Position numbers and translations under genes: made by a program
Assembly: GCA_030762935.1 (NCBI GenBank)
Contig: CM060890.1
Location: forward strand, 63,056,765 to 63,120,764
DNA from: Hymenopus coronatus
Taxonomy: Eukaryota; Arthropoda; Insecta; Mantodea; Hymenopodidae
DNA: 64,000 nt
Reading direction: 5' to 3'
Notes under the pieces: generated by a model
Database searches by the model: none
What the model saw: the letters and a program-made list of their open reading frames with translations, nothing else
Told to the model about the DNA's origin: nothing
In this document: one piece after another, positions 49,157 through 60,008 of the stretch
How positions within the stretch are numbered: position 1 is the stretch's first letter
How the letters are laid out: the number at the start of each line of letters is the position of its first letter

Positions 49157-50026
49157 TCTGATGTGTTTCATTCACACGACTTTCTCTACATCTCTGCAAA
49201 AAAGTATTGTTAAAAAGCTTATGCTTCTATTTACTTCTTGCCAGTTGAGAAAAAAAAAAAAACTAGCAGAAATAGACGTATTACTTGCTTCCTTGAAAGT
49301 AGAAGCGAAATAAGGGAGTACCATAGGTTAAAGTGATAGTCAAAAGCTGGTTGCTATTTGACTGCACTTCCTTTGTCTGTATGGATACGAGTTGACAAAT
49401 TCCTGTATGAGAAAAGTATGTTTTTCATGGCTGAAACCAAAAACAAGAATATCTCAAAAACAATCAAATCCACGAAAAAATGTTATGCAGCATATTGTAT
49501 GTTTTAAAGTGCTCTACATTTCTTGTGTGGTAGGTTTTTGTCTATATCTTACGGTTTAGCAGTTATGCAAAATTCCATAAAATTTATCCAGAATTAAGTA
49601 GTCTTCAGAGGCTATTCCCAGAAAATTCAAAAGATACATTTTATTTGTCAGGTAAACATCTTTAATATACAATATTTTAATCAAAATTGTTAGAGCCATT
49701 TTTTAGAAAATCAAAATTTTCGAAAAAAGTTACATGTAAAGGATAGTTTGGGGTGAGGGAATTTTTCTTAAAACCTTTGTGTGGCATCCCTGGAAGATAC
49801 TAAACTTAAGTTCCAAGTTTATATTTTACGGACTTTTCGTTTTTGAGTTATCGTGTTCACAGAAACACGGACACACGGATAGACCTTTTTCTGAAAATAC
49901 CTTTTTTGTATACAGGGGATCTTAAAACATATATTTCCGGTGAAATCTCGGTATCGAATTTTTTGGTGAAGTGCAATACCTTCTCTATACACTATGTGCA
50001 TAATACGCGTAGAGACAGTAACATTT
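49157..50026 (-). repeat. Rep870 copy 19, reverse, complete
   Basis: It runs from ctctgatgtgtttcattcac to the stem end (tacactatgtgcataatacg, then gtagagacagtaaca). An A-run of 12 lies near 49251. The microsatellite is reduced to acacggacacacgg. Confidence 0.87.
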
Positions 50027-50959
50027 TATTTTACCATAACTTATAAAAGTAATTTATATAAAATTAATTTATGGAAACAAATTGTAACAAATATTATAAA
50101 TATGTGCAGCAACAATAAAAGGTATAACAATAAAAGAGCATAATTACAAAAACAAAGCTATTTCTAAATCATAATACATTTTAAGGCATACAAATGGTTT
50201 CGAAAGATGGTTACGGAATGTTTAAGGAGTTCTGTGTGATTGCATGTTCAACACTTCATTTATAGCTATTGTTATTTAATATTTTAAGTATTGTTGAAGT
50301 GCAATAGACATTATTACGAAAGGGTTTACTAAAGCTCGCAAATGTCACTCCTTAGTAACAAGATACTGAATAGTATACTCCCGCAGCCTATTACTTAGGC
50401 AACCTAAAAGCATAATAAGCATAAAAAGCATAACAGGAGTTCAGATATGTGGTCGCTACTCAGAATACTCAGAATACCATAAGGGTCTGGATAAACCTAA
50501 TTTTAAAAGCACAATAAAGCACCACTTTGTAAATAAGACATAAAAGCATAATATTTAAAATAGACCATAATTCTTAGAAAATTAATTTCTGTTTATGCGC
50601 TGTAAAATACTCATATCAACAATGGGAAGGTAGTTTTTCAACAATGGAAATTTCAAGCTTAAGAACTGAAAATATAACTAGTTCTGTGAGGAATGGGCAA
50701 TAATTAAAATAACCATTATAGAGTAGAAGTTAATGAATTATTAGAGGGGTTCAGATCTATTTAATACCAGCATGCAAACCAACATTAGTTATAAAAATGA
50801 GTTTGATGATATAATATAAATAAACAGTATTTGACATAAGTTATTTGGTATAAAGTGTCTATTGTATATGTTAAAAAAATTAAACACCATAATAAAGCAT
50901 AATTTGAAAAAATATATAGAATAAATATAAAGCATAATTATCAAAAGATAAAGCCTAAT
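50027..50959. repeat. AAGCATAA-rich segment
   Basis: The short motif AAGCATAA and one- or two-base variants recur many times (for example near 50408, 50416, 50425, 50545, 50898, 50930) in otherwise AT-rich sequence. No element ends are recognised. Confidence 0.55.
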
Positions 50960-51480
50960 GTGGGTTGCTCTACTTATTATAGACACCAGTTATGTGTTTT
51001 GATTGATCTGTTTCAAGCCTTAAACGTTTTCTGTCAGTGCATTGAGTGGCTAGGAAAGGAGTGTCACATAGAACTGTTTTGTATGGAAGGTACTCTTGTT
51101 CTGTTTGCTCTTTATATTTTATATTCAGTGCGATGTTTTCCAGTTGAGGCATTTTATTGTTACCGCTCAGTCACATGGATACAGAAGAGTTATACTCTGC
51201 ATGGCGCAATAAACACCGAAAGAGAGATCTCTATTGAAAAAGTCACATCACTTACTGGGATGGATCCTTAGCACCACTTTGCACGTTAGTAACAACAGCT
51301 GGAGTTACGCTGCAAAAAACGCCCCTATTGTCCCAGTGTTTTTTGCGTTTGTTATACATGTGCCATCATGTCAGACAGGAATGACGTTGGATAACCAAAA
51401 AGCCGAAGGGGTTGAGAAGTTTGAAACTCGTGATATTTATATGGCCGATGGAATGGAGGAATAAAAGGATTGGTATAGCA
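50960..51480. other. Segment with unrecognised open frames
   Basis: Less AT-rich than its surroundings. A plus frame of 103 codons (50960-51271), a minus frame of 60 codons (50970-51152) and a plus frame of 76 codons (51234-51464) overlap. None shows a recognisable domain. The Cys- and aromatic-rich plus frame may be the antisense of a decayed coding segment. Confidence 0.3.
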
Positions 51481-52260
51481 AATCAGAAAGTATTTAAAAT
51501 ATTCATCTGTGTTACAGGCATAGCATATTTATTCACAAATAGGTCCTATTTATTTTGTGTGTTCAGCTGTGGCACAATTGTTCTAAATGATAAAAGTTTG
51601 CAATTATGCTCTTCCATATTTAATGAATGAATTCAGTTTTTAATGAATTTAATATTTAGTTTATTAAATAGTTAACTTTTACATGGCGTTAACACATGTG
51701 AGGACTGATTATGCTAAAGGTAACCGAGCGGTGTCGATTCCTTAGTTCGGTCACGATGACCATGGATTTTGCTTAGTTTTCCCTGACTTTAACATGAATT
51801 TTCTTAACTTCATTTCATATACTGTTGCTAATGTTTCAGTGGATTAGATGCGTGTAATGTTGTCAGATGTCTGACAGATGACGTAGAAGTTTCCTCGGAA
51901 AGCTCTTCTCGATCCTGAGGAATGGCAGTATGCTCTGAGCCGCCTTAGGTGGTCGAGTTTTCCCGGTTCCGTCAGAGGGAAGCTTTCTCTGAGCAGCCCA
52001 CAGGTATGTCATTAAACTTGGAATCGTTAGGTAGGTCGGTATCTCTGTGCCATTCTCTTGGCCGGGTTGCGTACATGCGGTCTATAGATTCCGTAAGTCT
52101 CACGTCATGGAAATCGCCAGCACACATTCTAAATTAATTTGTGGAGAGTCCGGGCATTTAAAAGAGTTGGGCTAAGATCAAAAATGTTTTTCTCATGATG
52201 GTTACATGTTTCGTCCCCCTTTAAGCACTATGATGATAGGATCTTGTGGATGCAACTTGA
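51481..52260. other. Unassigned spacer
   Basis: 51930-52110 is a more balanced-composition patch without a recognised feature. Confidence 0.45.
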
Positions 52261-52336
52261 AAAAATCTGATGGTTTCCATTCACATGCCATTCTCTAGCT
52301 GTACCACAAAAAACTTTTCTTACAAAAGATTACTCT

Positions 52337-52533
52337 AAAATAAGAACTGAAGCTTTCCTGGCGACGTATTAATTCAAAATCTTCTCGGGCTTCTAACCAG
52401 GTAAAAGCTTGGCTTGACACCAACGTTTCGAAGAAGTGCAGTTCACCCTGAAGACGAGGAAGATGCACTTCTTCGAAACGTTGGTGTCAAGCCAAGTTTT
52501 TACCTGGTTAGAAGCCCGAGAAGATTTTGAATT
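52337..52533 (+). mobile_element. Penelope-like insertion with 13-bp duplication
   Basis: A 197-bp insertion flanked by exact aaaagattactct copies (52324-52336 and 52534-52546). Arms 52371-52440 and 52464-52533 are inverted repeats of 70 bases with one mismatch. The left end has 34 extra bases (starts aaaataagaactgaagcttt). A hammerhead-like motif spans 52448-52488. Terminal repeats with hammerhead motifs are known from Penelope-like elements; the assignment is by this motif and the insertion structure, because no reverse transcriptase or GIY-YIG sequence is present. Confidence 0.72.
52448..52488 (+). ncRNA. Hammerhead ribozyme-like motif
   Basis: The core CTGAAGA (52448-52454) is followed by C, a 7-bp stem GAGGAAG/CTTCTTC (52456-52462 with 52468-52474, one G-T pair) closed by loop ATGCA, then GAAA-C (52475-52479), a very short C-G/G-T helix III, and GTC at 52486-52488, the expected cleavage triplet. 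The minimal helix III is like that reported for Penelope-like elements. Helix I is not evident from the adjacent bases, so this copy is probably inactive or would need a second strand. Confidence 0.6.
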
Positions 52534-52769
52534 AAAAGATTACTCTTATATATGTCTTACTAATCGAGTAAACATTAGCAAAAATGCTTTTATTACTTGC
52601 TTCTTTGCAAGCAGAAGGGAGACAAGGGAATACACTAGATTAAAAATATATAAAAGCCGATCGCTATGTGAAACAATTGAATTTCGGTCCTCTTTGCTTG
52701 TTAGGAGTTTGAGAAAAGCTCAAAACTTAAACCAATAGCTCGAAGTCTCGAAAACGGTTAACTCTACAA

Positions 52770-53632
52770 AAAAATCTGATAAGTTGCATTCACATGACTT
52801 TCTCTGCATCTCTGTAACAAATTATTCTTAAAAAACTTAATCTTTTATCTACTTCATGCTAATTACGATAGCAGAAAAAAAAAACCTTATTACTTGCTTC
52901 CTTGTAAATAGAAGGACCTAAGGGAGTAGTCAAATATTTTAAAAGCTGTTAGTCATGTGGTTAAAAGCCGTTTTTTTTTTTTTTTGCATGACAAATTCTC
53001 GTATGAGAAAAGTTTAAGTATTTTAAAACTGAGACCAATAATAAGAAATATCTCAAAAACGGTTAACTCCACAAAACATTTATATACCTAACATAAATTG
53101 TATTTTAACGTGATCTACATGTTTTGTGTAGCAAGTTTTGTCTTTCTCTTATGGTTACCAGTTATACAAAACTGTATATAAAAGTCAATCAGAATGAAGA
53201 ACTCTTCATAAACCCTTCCCAGAAAATTCAAAATATACAATTCGTTTGTCTTGACAATATCTTAAATACATGTCACATTAATAATAATAAACATTCGTTA
53301 GAGCCATTTTAGAGAAAATCAAATCTTTCGAAAAATGTTCCGTGTAAAGGATAGTTGGGGGTTGGGGAATTTTCGTGAAAATCTTGTCGCATCCTTGGAA
53401 GATAATGAACTTAAATACCAAGTTTGGTATTTAACCGACTTTTAATTTTGAGCTATCTGTCCAGAAAAACAAATACAGACAAACATTCGGTCACGTTATA
53501 AAAATGTAATTTTGGATTCACGAGACCTTAAAACATGTATTTTCGCTGAAATCTCGATATTGAATTTTTGGGTGGAATTCAATACCTTCTCTATCTACTA
53601 TATACATTACACATACGTGCTACAGAAAAAAA
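52770..53632 (-). repeat. Rep870 copy 21, reverse, complete
   Basis: It begins at atctgataagttgcattcac and ends at tatatacattacacatacgt and gctacagaaaaa. A T17-type run near 52973-52985 replaces the start of the tttgcatgg block. Confidence 0.85.
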
Positions 53633-54144
53633 AATGAAGCCAGGAAGTGGATGTCTCCCACTAGGTTAGTATAAAAATATGCTTTAATACATATGCATGA
53701 TTATTCCAAATCATGAAATAATTACGGTCCACAAAATATTATTGTTATTAATTCTGTTAAATATAATCAATTTGCATTCTCATTAAATTAAAACGCTCTA
53801 AGATGTTTTTAATTGCAATCATTTTCCTAATTTTTGATGTCGAAATTGTGAGAAATTTATATTTACTATTTTATACATTTTTTTTTCCCCTTTCTGGAAA
53901 GATCTTTGGATTTCAAAAGGGGCAATAACAGGACCCAATAACATAATCCATTTTTAACCTTTCTTTAACTTATTCCCCTCTTAAGTTATTTATGTTATTA
54001 TTGAACCCAAGAATTTGAAGTTCCGAACCCTATCGAAATCACTAACTTGTATACATATTTTAAAACTATGAGCCCATCTATTTTCATCTCCAGATGCAAT
54101 CATATATTTTGTTTTATTCATGTTCACGCTCTGTCCAAAGTTTT
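53633..54144. other. Unassigned AT-rich spacer
   Basis: Nothing recognisable; short T and C runs near 53879-53892. Confidence 0.5.
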
Positions 54145-54268
54145 ATATATTAGGCAGTTTCAAAGTATATTTCGGTTAAAATTTCAGTATTAAAATTTTT
54201 GATGGATTACAATAACTTTTATTAATATTATATATTGTACATCCGTTTACGAGAAAGCAAAAATGAGA
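54145..54268 (-). repeat. Rep870 stem-end fragment
   Basis: Only the last 120 bp in reverse: aaagtatatttcggttaaaa, gatggattacaataactttt, then atattgtacatccgtttacg and gagaaagcaaaaat. Confidence 0.66.
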
Positions 54269-54539
54269 TACAAAATCTGGACATCTAATAGTTATCACTT
54301 CATCTTCAGAAATTAACTCTTATCACTTAACAAATTCCATCTTTAGGTTTTCATGTGAAGCAATTAAAATTAACATTCAGCTAAATATTAATATTAACAT
54401 AGAAAGTACAAATTATTAACATTAAAATATAAATAAATAATTTAATATAAAATTTATGACGTATAAGTAGGACTTTATAAATTAAAATTTGGTATTATCG
54501 GATATGTAACAAATTTCGCAATAAGCTTAGATTTATTAA

Positions 54540-54680
54540 TGTCCCACTATTATGGATTTTAAGCATCTTTTTATACCCCGAAGTGTACCATTTATATCAG
54601 CTTCAATTTGTTGCAATCTCGTAGCAGATTTACCTCTCATATCTGCTGATATACTGCCGGCAATGAAGCGACGGAAGCCA
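54540..54680 (-). repeat. Left inverted arm of LINE RNase H palindrome
   Basis: Reverse complement of this segment reads catggcttccgtcgcttcat, then attgccggc, gcagatatgagaggtaaatc, tgctacga, aatggtacact and taaaaagatgcttaaaatcc, matching the right arm at 54838-54975 in order. Confidence 0.72.
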
Positions 54681-54837
54681 TGCTAATTGCATTTCACAAA
54701 ATACCGTTAATTGTGTCATTCTCTGACTTAATGACAATTCTTACTAATGTTGCTAAAGATTTTCTAAGTATCCACTCATTCAAAGTATGCCAGAACGTTT
54801 ATTTCATTATTAAAGAACGTCTACAGAACTTAATTGA

Positions 54838-54975
54838 CATGGCCTCCGTCACAAGGCATTGCCGGAAATGGAAAAGCAGATATGGCAGCTAAATCTGCTA
54901 CGATGCCAAAAAAAATGAAGCTGTCATAAATGGTACACTCTAAGATATAAAAAGATGCCTAAAATCTATTTTGTA
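54838..54975 (+). pseudogene. LINE RNase H domain fragment (right arm)
   Basis: The plus frame reads TWPPSQGIAGNGKADMAAKS, the WVPSHxGIxGNExAD-x-x-AK motif of RNase H domains in I/jockey-type LINEs. The Asp of KAD is kept; the Glu of GNE is Gly here. Further downstream, aatggtacactctaagatat and aaaagatgcctaaaatct complete the inverted match to 54540-54680. No reverse transcriptase is attached. Confidence 0.74.
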
Positions 54976-56049
54976 GATCACTAGGACAATGCAAATCTAC
55001 ATCCTCAAAACTGCAACTTATTAGGATATTTATTACAGAACCGACTATTTCAAACTTTTATTTGTGAAGAAACACTTATTCGTTATAAATTTCATAATAA
55101 ATCATGTATTTATAGTTTTAATGTTGTTAATGATCTGTACTTTGTATGTTAATATTGGTAATTAATAATGTGTACTATAAAAATATCGTCCTTTTTGTAG
55201 ATTAAATATAACTACCAGAAACGATTTTGAGTGGGTTCCCCCCCCCCCCAATATCGGAACCCTAATTTGCGTTGCATTTTCAAAATCACTTCGAAATAGT
55301 TTTTGAAAACTCCCCTACGGCCTAATGACCTTTGCTCGCCTCATTTTCGTTTTCAATCAAGTACGCTGATACCCATTATTTCGATCCAGTTCATATATAG
55401 ACTAAATCTAACCTAATCTCGCGAAAATCTCGAAACTGAAGGACTCTGTGGTTCACTGCGGCTCGCTACGACGTAAACAGCCTCCGCTCGCCTCATACCC
55501 CTTTTTCAATAGCACTTAGAAAACACAAGGCTCATGCAACTTTACCTAGCTTAATATTTTGGCGGATACAGCGCAACAGTTGATTACAAAACAGATTCTT
55601 TACAGGACACTTTATAGATCCCTTTCTTAGGTCCCTATTTACGCTTAAATATATACTCTGCAATACACCAAAAATAACTCAAAAATAACACATTCAACTT
55701 CAGCTGTGCATATTATGGCGCATTTCTGGTTATTTATAGCTCAAATTTAATTGAAGAATTCAAAATATCGTTTCAACATAACACGTGTCCGAATCCTCGA
55801 ATAACATTTTGCAGAACAATTATCCAATGAGATCATACCTTCTGGACTATTGGAATACATGAGTTTAGCTTGTCAGACATGAAAATTGCCTAAATTCGGA
55901 AAGTTAGTAAAATTTGGAACATAATTAATCTAGAACCAAGCACTTCCGAAACATAATCTAAATATAACTCCTCTCAAAGCTAACGTAAGTATATTCTAAG
56001 CTTGGAAAAATTTTATAAGCTCACATTACTTAGATATATGAGTATGATA
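54976..56049. other. Unassigned spacer
   Basis: It includes a C-run (55240-55249). The 55300-55520 part is less AT-rich, with ctcgcctcatttt and ctcgcctcatacccc repeats of unknown meaning. No element or gene is recognised. Confidence 0.45.
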
Positions 56050-57170
56050 TTGAAACTTCTTATTTCAAGAGTAAGAATAAGAATTTTTACTCATGAAGTA
56101 CGTATTTACTAACTGGCCTTACTAATGTTTGACAAAGCAACCAATGTTTACAATAAGAAAATGAACAGTTGTAGCTTTACTATCATGTTCAGGTTATAAA
56201 TGAGGATATGAATTCTTGTTTATGGCGCACACGATTATTAAGATTAACCCTGGAGTTATCTTGAAAATATAGCTATCGTCTACTACTTGAAAATATCTAA
56301 CTCTGGCTTTAATCTCATTCTCAGGTTATGACTATGAATTCTTATCCATGAAGGGCGCAATCGGCGTAGACATTTTTTTGCAAAAGCAGCTGTCATCCGC
56401 CCAAGAAAATGAGTACCGTTGGATTTACTATCAGGTTATAAACACAAATATGAATTTGGCAGTAGAGCACTCAAGTGCTAAAGTTTAGCCTTGCACTAAC
56501 TTAAAAAAATAACTATAATTTACACTGACTCTAATACTCGGGTGATATAATAATATGATTTTTTTCTTTATAGTGGCACAATTACTGAAGATTAGTCTAA
56601 TAATTATTTTTCAAACGTAACTTATCATTTACCACAGTAAAATGAGTAGATTTGGCTTACTATCCAGTTCAGGTTATATACAAAAATATAAATTTGGCAG
56701 TGGAGTACATACGTACTAAAGATTAGCCCTGCAACTATCTTAAAGCAAAGATCATCTACTAAAAAAAATATCTAATTGTGGGTTAATATCCTGCTTGGAT
56801 TATATAATAATTAGAATTTTTGTTTACAACGACACAGTTGGAGATTAGCCCAACAATTATTTTACCAACGTATCTTATTATTTACCGCATTAAATCATGT
56901 TCAAGTTATGAGCGAGTGTATTAATTCTTGTTTGTGAAGCAGGTAGGTACTTAAGATTAGCGGCACAATGATTTTAAAAAGTAACTGTAATTTGCTATCA
57001 GAAAATGAAGAACTGAAACTTTACTAACATACCCAGACTTGAATTCAAGTATGGATTCCTGTTTGTGAAACACACAATTATTGAAACTAACCAAGCAATT
57101 AACTTGCAAATGCAAATAACTTTTTCTCTAAGAAAATGTGGTACTATAACCTCAATACTCCCCTTGAGTC
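56050..57170. repeat. Diverged tandem array, about 9 units of 110-135 bp
   Basis: Units begin with a ttcaggttata-like segment near 56188, 56319, 56429, 56540, 56668, 56795, 56900 and 57033; one further, less clear unit precedes 56188. Each then has an atgaattcttgtttatg-like or aatttggcag-like stretch, a gattagccc-like core and an aactataatttac-like stretch. Units 4 and 6 resemble one another (atttggcagtagagcac/atttggcagtggagtac), and so do units 5 and 7 (gatataataatatgattttt/ttatataataattagaattt), which points to a two-unit period. Confidence 0.72.
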
Positions 57171-57392
57171 ATAGATAACTACAGAATCCAGAACCAGCCA
57201 TCAAATTTCGTTGCAGGGAAATAGTTATGCATACAGACATAGTACTCATAGAATACACTTTTACAGATTTAGATTAATCCAAAGAGCCTCGAACAAATAA
57301 AGAAAAAAAAGGACTTACATTTTGGTAGCCCTATCAGGTCGAGGAAATAGTATCCAACAGGTAATCGTCTTATTATATCGTCAGTGGTGAGG
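57171..57392. other. Short unassigned spacer
   Basis: It may hold a last degenerate unit of the preceding array near 57165-57205. Otherwise nothing. Confidence 0.4.
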
Positions 57393-58263
57393 TTTTTACT
57401 TTCTGTACATGAATAGAGAAGGTATTGTAATGCACGCAAATTTTTATACAAAAATATCAGCGGAAATACATGTTTTGAAATCCTCTGAATCGAAAAAAAA
57501 AGCTTTTTTAGAAAAATGTCCATGTGTGTCTGTCTGTCTGCCTGCCTGGCTGTCTGTGTGTATGCATGTGTCTAAGGGCAACATAACTCAAAACCAGATG
57601 TCCGTTAAACACCAAACTTGGTATTTAGGTATAGCATCTTCTAAAAATGCGACAGGAAGATTTTCAAGAAAATCCCTCACTCCCAACTATCCTTTATATA
57701 GAAAAAATTTCGAATTCTTTATGTTTTCAAAAATGACTCTAAAGATTTAGATTAAAATGTCGTATACTAAAGATATTTACCTGGCAAATAAAACGTATAT
57801 CTTGAATTTTCTGGGAATAGCCTCCGAAGACTACTTTATTCTGGATGAATTCTACGGAATGTTGCATAACTGCTAAACTGTAAGAGATGGACAAAACCTT
57901 ATCACACAAAAAATGTGGAGCACATTAAAACACACAATTTATGTCATATACATTTTTTTCGTGGAAATTATCGTTTTTGAGATATTCCTTGTTTTTGGTT
58001 TCAGCTTCAAAAATCTTATATTTTTCGAATACAGGAAGCTGTCAACTTCTGTCTATACAAAAACAGGAACTTCAGTCACATAACAATCAGCTTTTTACTA
58101 TCACTTTAACATATGGTACTCCCTTATTTCGCTTCTACTTGCATGGAAGCAAGTATTAACACTATTTCTGCTAATATTTTATCGATTATCAAATAGAAGC
58201 ATAAGCTTTTTAACAAAAATTTGATGCAGAGAAAATCATGTGAATGGAGCACGTCAGAATTTT
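57393..58263 (+). repeat. Rep870 copy 23, forward, complete
   Basis: From tttttactttctgtacatga to gagaaaatcatgtgaatgga and cacgtcagaa. The terminal palindrome is reduced to a few bases. A TGTC/TGCC expansion lies at 57525-57560. The internal hairpin is intact near 57605-57625. The 113-codon frame is repeat sequence. Confidence 0.87.
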
Positions 58264-58360
58264 TTAATAGTGTTTAATGCCCGCTTTTACTACATGGGCA
58301 CCACAGACAATGGTACTGATGATACATGCAATGAAGATGGAGCATGGAGGTCCTGAATGG
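58264..58360 (-). repeat. S-B SINE end fragment
   Basis: It starts at the edge of Rep870 copy 23 with ttaatagtgtttaatgcccg, then ttttactacatgggcaccac and ctgatgatacatgcaatgaa, the reverse of the S-B end (3797 backwards). The core and head are missing. Confidence 0.7.
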
Positions 58361-58512
58361 TATCCCGCGTCGCTGCGTCAGTTGGGGGTTCAGGCGGTGT
58401 GGCGTCGGCGTTGTAGTTCTGCGGTGATGTCCTGATCCTTGGGTATTGAGGGCACTGGGATTGTCCCGTGAAGTGACCTGTGCCACGACAGGTGGCACAG
58501 AACCGGCGGCAT
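58361..58512 (-). pseudogene. Possible zinc-knuckle coding fragment
   Basis: The minus frame opens after a stop at about 58512 and reads CRRFCATCRGTGHFTGQSQC, a Cys-x2-Cys-x4-His-x6-Cys pattern (58452-58499) like a nucleic-acid-binding knuckle, then a Pro/Thr/Ala-rich stretch. GC-rich compared with surroundings. Retroelement gag or LINE ORF1 proteins often have such motifs, but the His-to-Cys spacing is six where four is usual in retroviral-type knuckles. No start codon or further domain is seen, so the reading is tentative. Confidence 0.3.
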
Positions 58513-58669
58513 TAATGCCACGGGACTATTATTTAAAGTACACAAGGAACTATTGGTCTTTCTCCGGATTTGAGCCCTCGACATCGACATCAGCGCCTAA
58601 CGAACTAAATCACCCAGACTGACGAACCTAATATACTGAACGAAACAAACTGATCGTTCCCGCTTCTTT
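58513..58669. other. Short unassigned segment
   Basis: It contains a B-box-like minus-strand sequence (ccggatttgagccctcgaca, 58564-58583), possibly a further tRNA-like head in reverse orientation. Confidence 0.35.
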
Positions 58670-58905
58670 AAATTGGTGGTAGTTTATCTGCCTCACATTC
58701 AAGAGGTCCCGAGTTCGAATCTCGGATAAGGTGATTTACCCAAATAAATCCCCCCCCCCCAATCTGGAGGTTTCCCGTATTCTGAAAAGATGAATATCAA
58801 GAAACTTTAAGCTCCATTGACTGCAAGCTTATCAGGGCATCATTTTACAGATTTCATTCATTGTCCAATATGATCTACGAGGTGAAAGGACGTTAAACTA
58901 CAATA
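58670..58905 (+). repeat. S-E SINE
   Basis: tRNA-like head with gtggtagtttatctgcctca and a good B-box GAGTTCGAATCTC (58710-58722). A C10 run follows at 58751-58760, then ggaggtttcccgtattctga and a tail near gtgaaaggacgttaaactac. Only one clear copy is seen here, so it may be a distant member of S-B or S-C. Confidence 0.64.
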
Positions 58906-59841
58906 ACAAAACTGATCGTATGACACTAGCGTGGAGAGGATCATCCGAGTGCGATTGTGTAGCCACAAACTAAGAGACTGGAGAAAAACAAATAGTCTCA
59001 AATACTAAATTATTTTATATCTGAACACACAAAGGCGGCCACCTTCGAGGCTATATTCTGGAGGTCCAAGCTTTGATTTTTGAGACGGCCCACTCTGACC
59101 TTCGGAATTTGTGTTTTTTCCTGGTCTGTAAACGAAAACTGAGATGGTTCCTTAGTTGTCAATAGTTTCTTCTCCTTGTTTATTTTTTTTACTCTATTTC
59201 TTTTTTCATGTATCAGATATGCCTCCAAGTTTCGTAGTGTCAGACAATGCTGGACAGATAGTACGGATAATTACATCAAGATGGCTATCAGAGACCTGCC
59301 TCGCAGCTCCAGCAGTAAATCGAGTCTTCGAGCGTCTCTGTGGCCTACTTGCTTGCGGCCTGTATCCTCAAGTGGTTCTTAGACTTCATCCCTTCTTGAT
59401 AACCGTAGGTTGCAGGTTACGAGGTATCTTCCTCCTAAGTACATACCTTATTCCATATCAAAAACCCACATTTTTTATATTTGAGTGACCTGTAATGTTT
59501 ATTATAGTAATGCAATATAAGAATTGTGCATAAAAACCCAATTGGTATGTCAGTTTTTTTAAGAGATATTAATCTTTTTGCTCCGGAATCAATTAATTTA
59601 GCTAAATTGATTAAAATTTGCACGTGTCACGCTGTTCCAACTTATTCAGAATGTTATTTTGCGCTTATTAGATAATAATGAAAAATACTGCATAGGAGTT
59701 TTCTAACATCCAAATAAGGTCGTTCCAGAACAAAAATACCCCCTTAGCATTTACGAGGATCTTCTTTCGCTGGTATCCTCTTCCGCATCAACACGCTTAC
59801 ACCCAGATAAACTCTGGATCAGAAAGAGTATCCAGAATTGT
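58906..59841. other. Unassigned segment with short frames
   Basis: Between 59156 and 59488 two overlapping plus frames (110 and 68 codons) and a 72-codon minus frame (59010-59228) lie in less AT-rich DNA. The plus frames contain no recognised domain. Confidence 0.35.
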
Positions 59842-60008
59842 TTTAATTTAAGGACGCTCTTAAACCGCTGCAATTCTTAGCGTTCCATTCTATACTGGAC
59901 ATGAAAGACCGCTCAATTGGACTCACAGGCTTCGTTATCAGGTTTGATCTTCTTTACGTGTCGTAAATCTACGAAATGGGACCAGCGGCTTTTTATCCCT
60001 TCCGCAGG
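59842..60008 (-). repeat. S-A SINE, head missing
   Basis: It holds the tail (ttaatttaaggacgctct) and body (gttccattctatactggaca, then cgtaaatctacgaaatggga) up to the ccgcaggaagccat block, where it is replaced by an S-C SINE. Confidence 0.74.

Larger units (their letters stand above)
52261..52769 (-). repeat. Rep870 copy 20, reverse, interrupted
   Basis: The beginning (tctgatggtttccattcaca) and the outer third of the family are present. It is interrupted at 52337-52533 by the Penelope-like insertion and then cut off by Rep870 copy 21, which begins at 52770 in the middle of the ggttaactctacaaaa block. Confidence 0.8.

Noticed and set aside
57409..57750. 113-codon frame as a gene
   Set aside because: It covers the Rep870 copy 23 microsatellite and hairpin; other copies break it.
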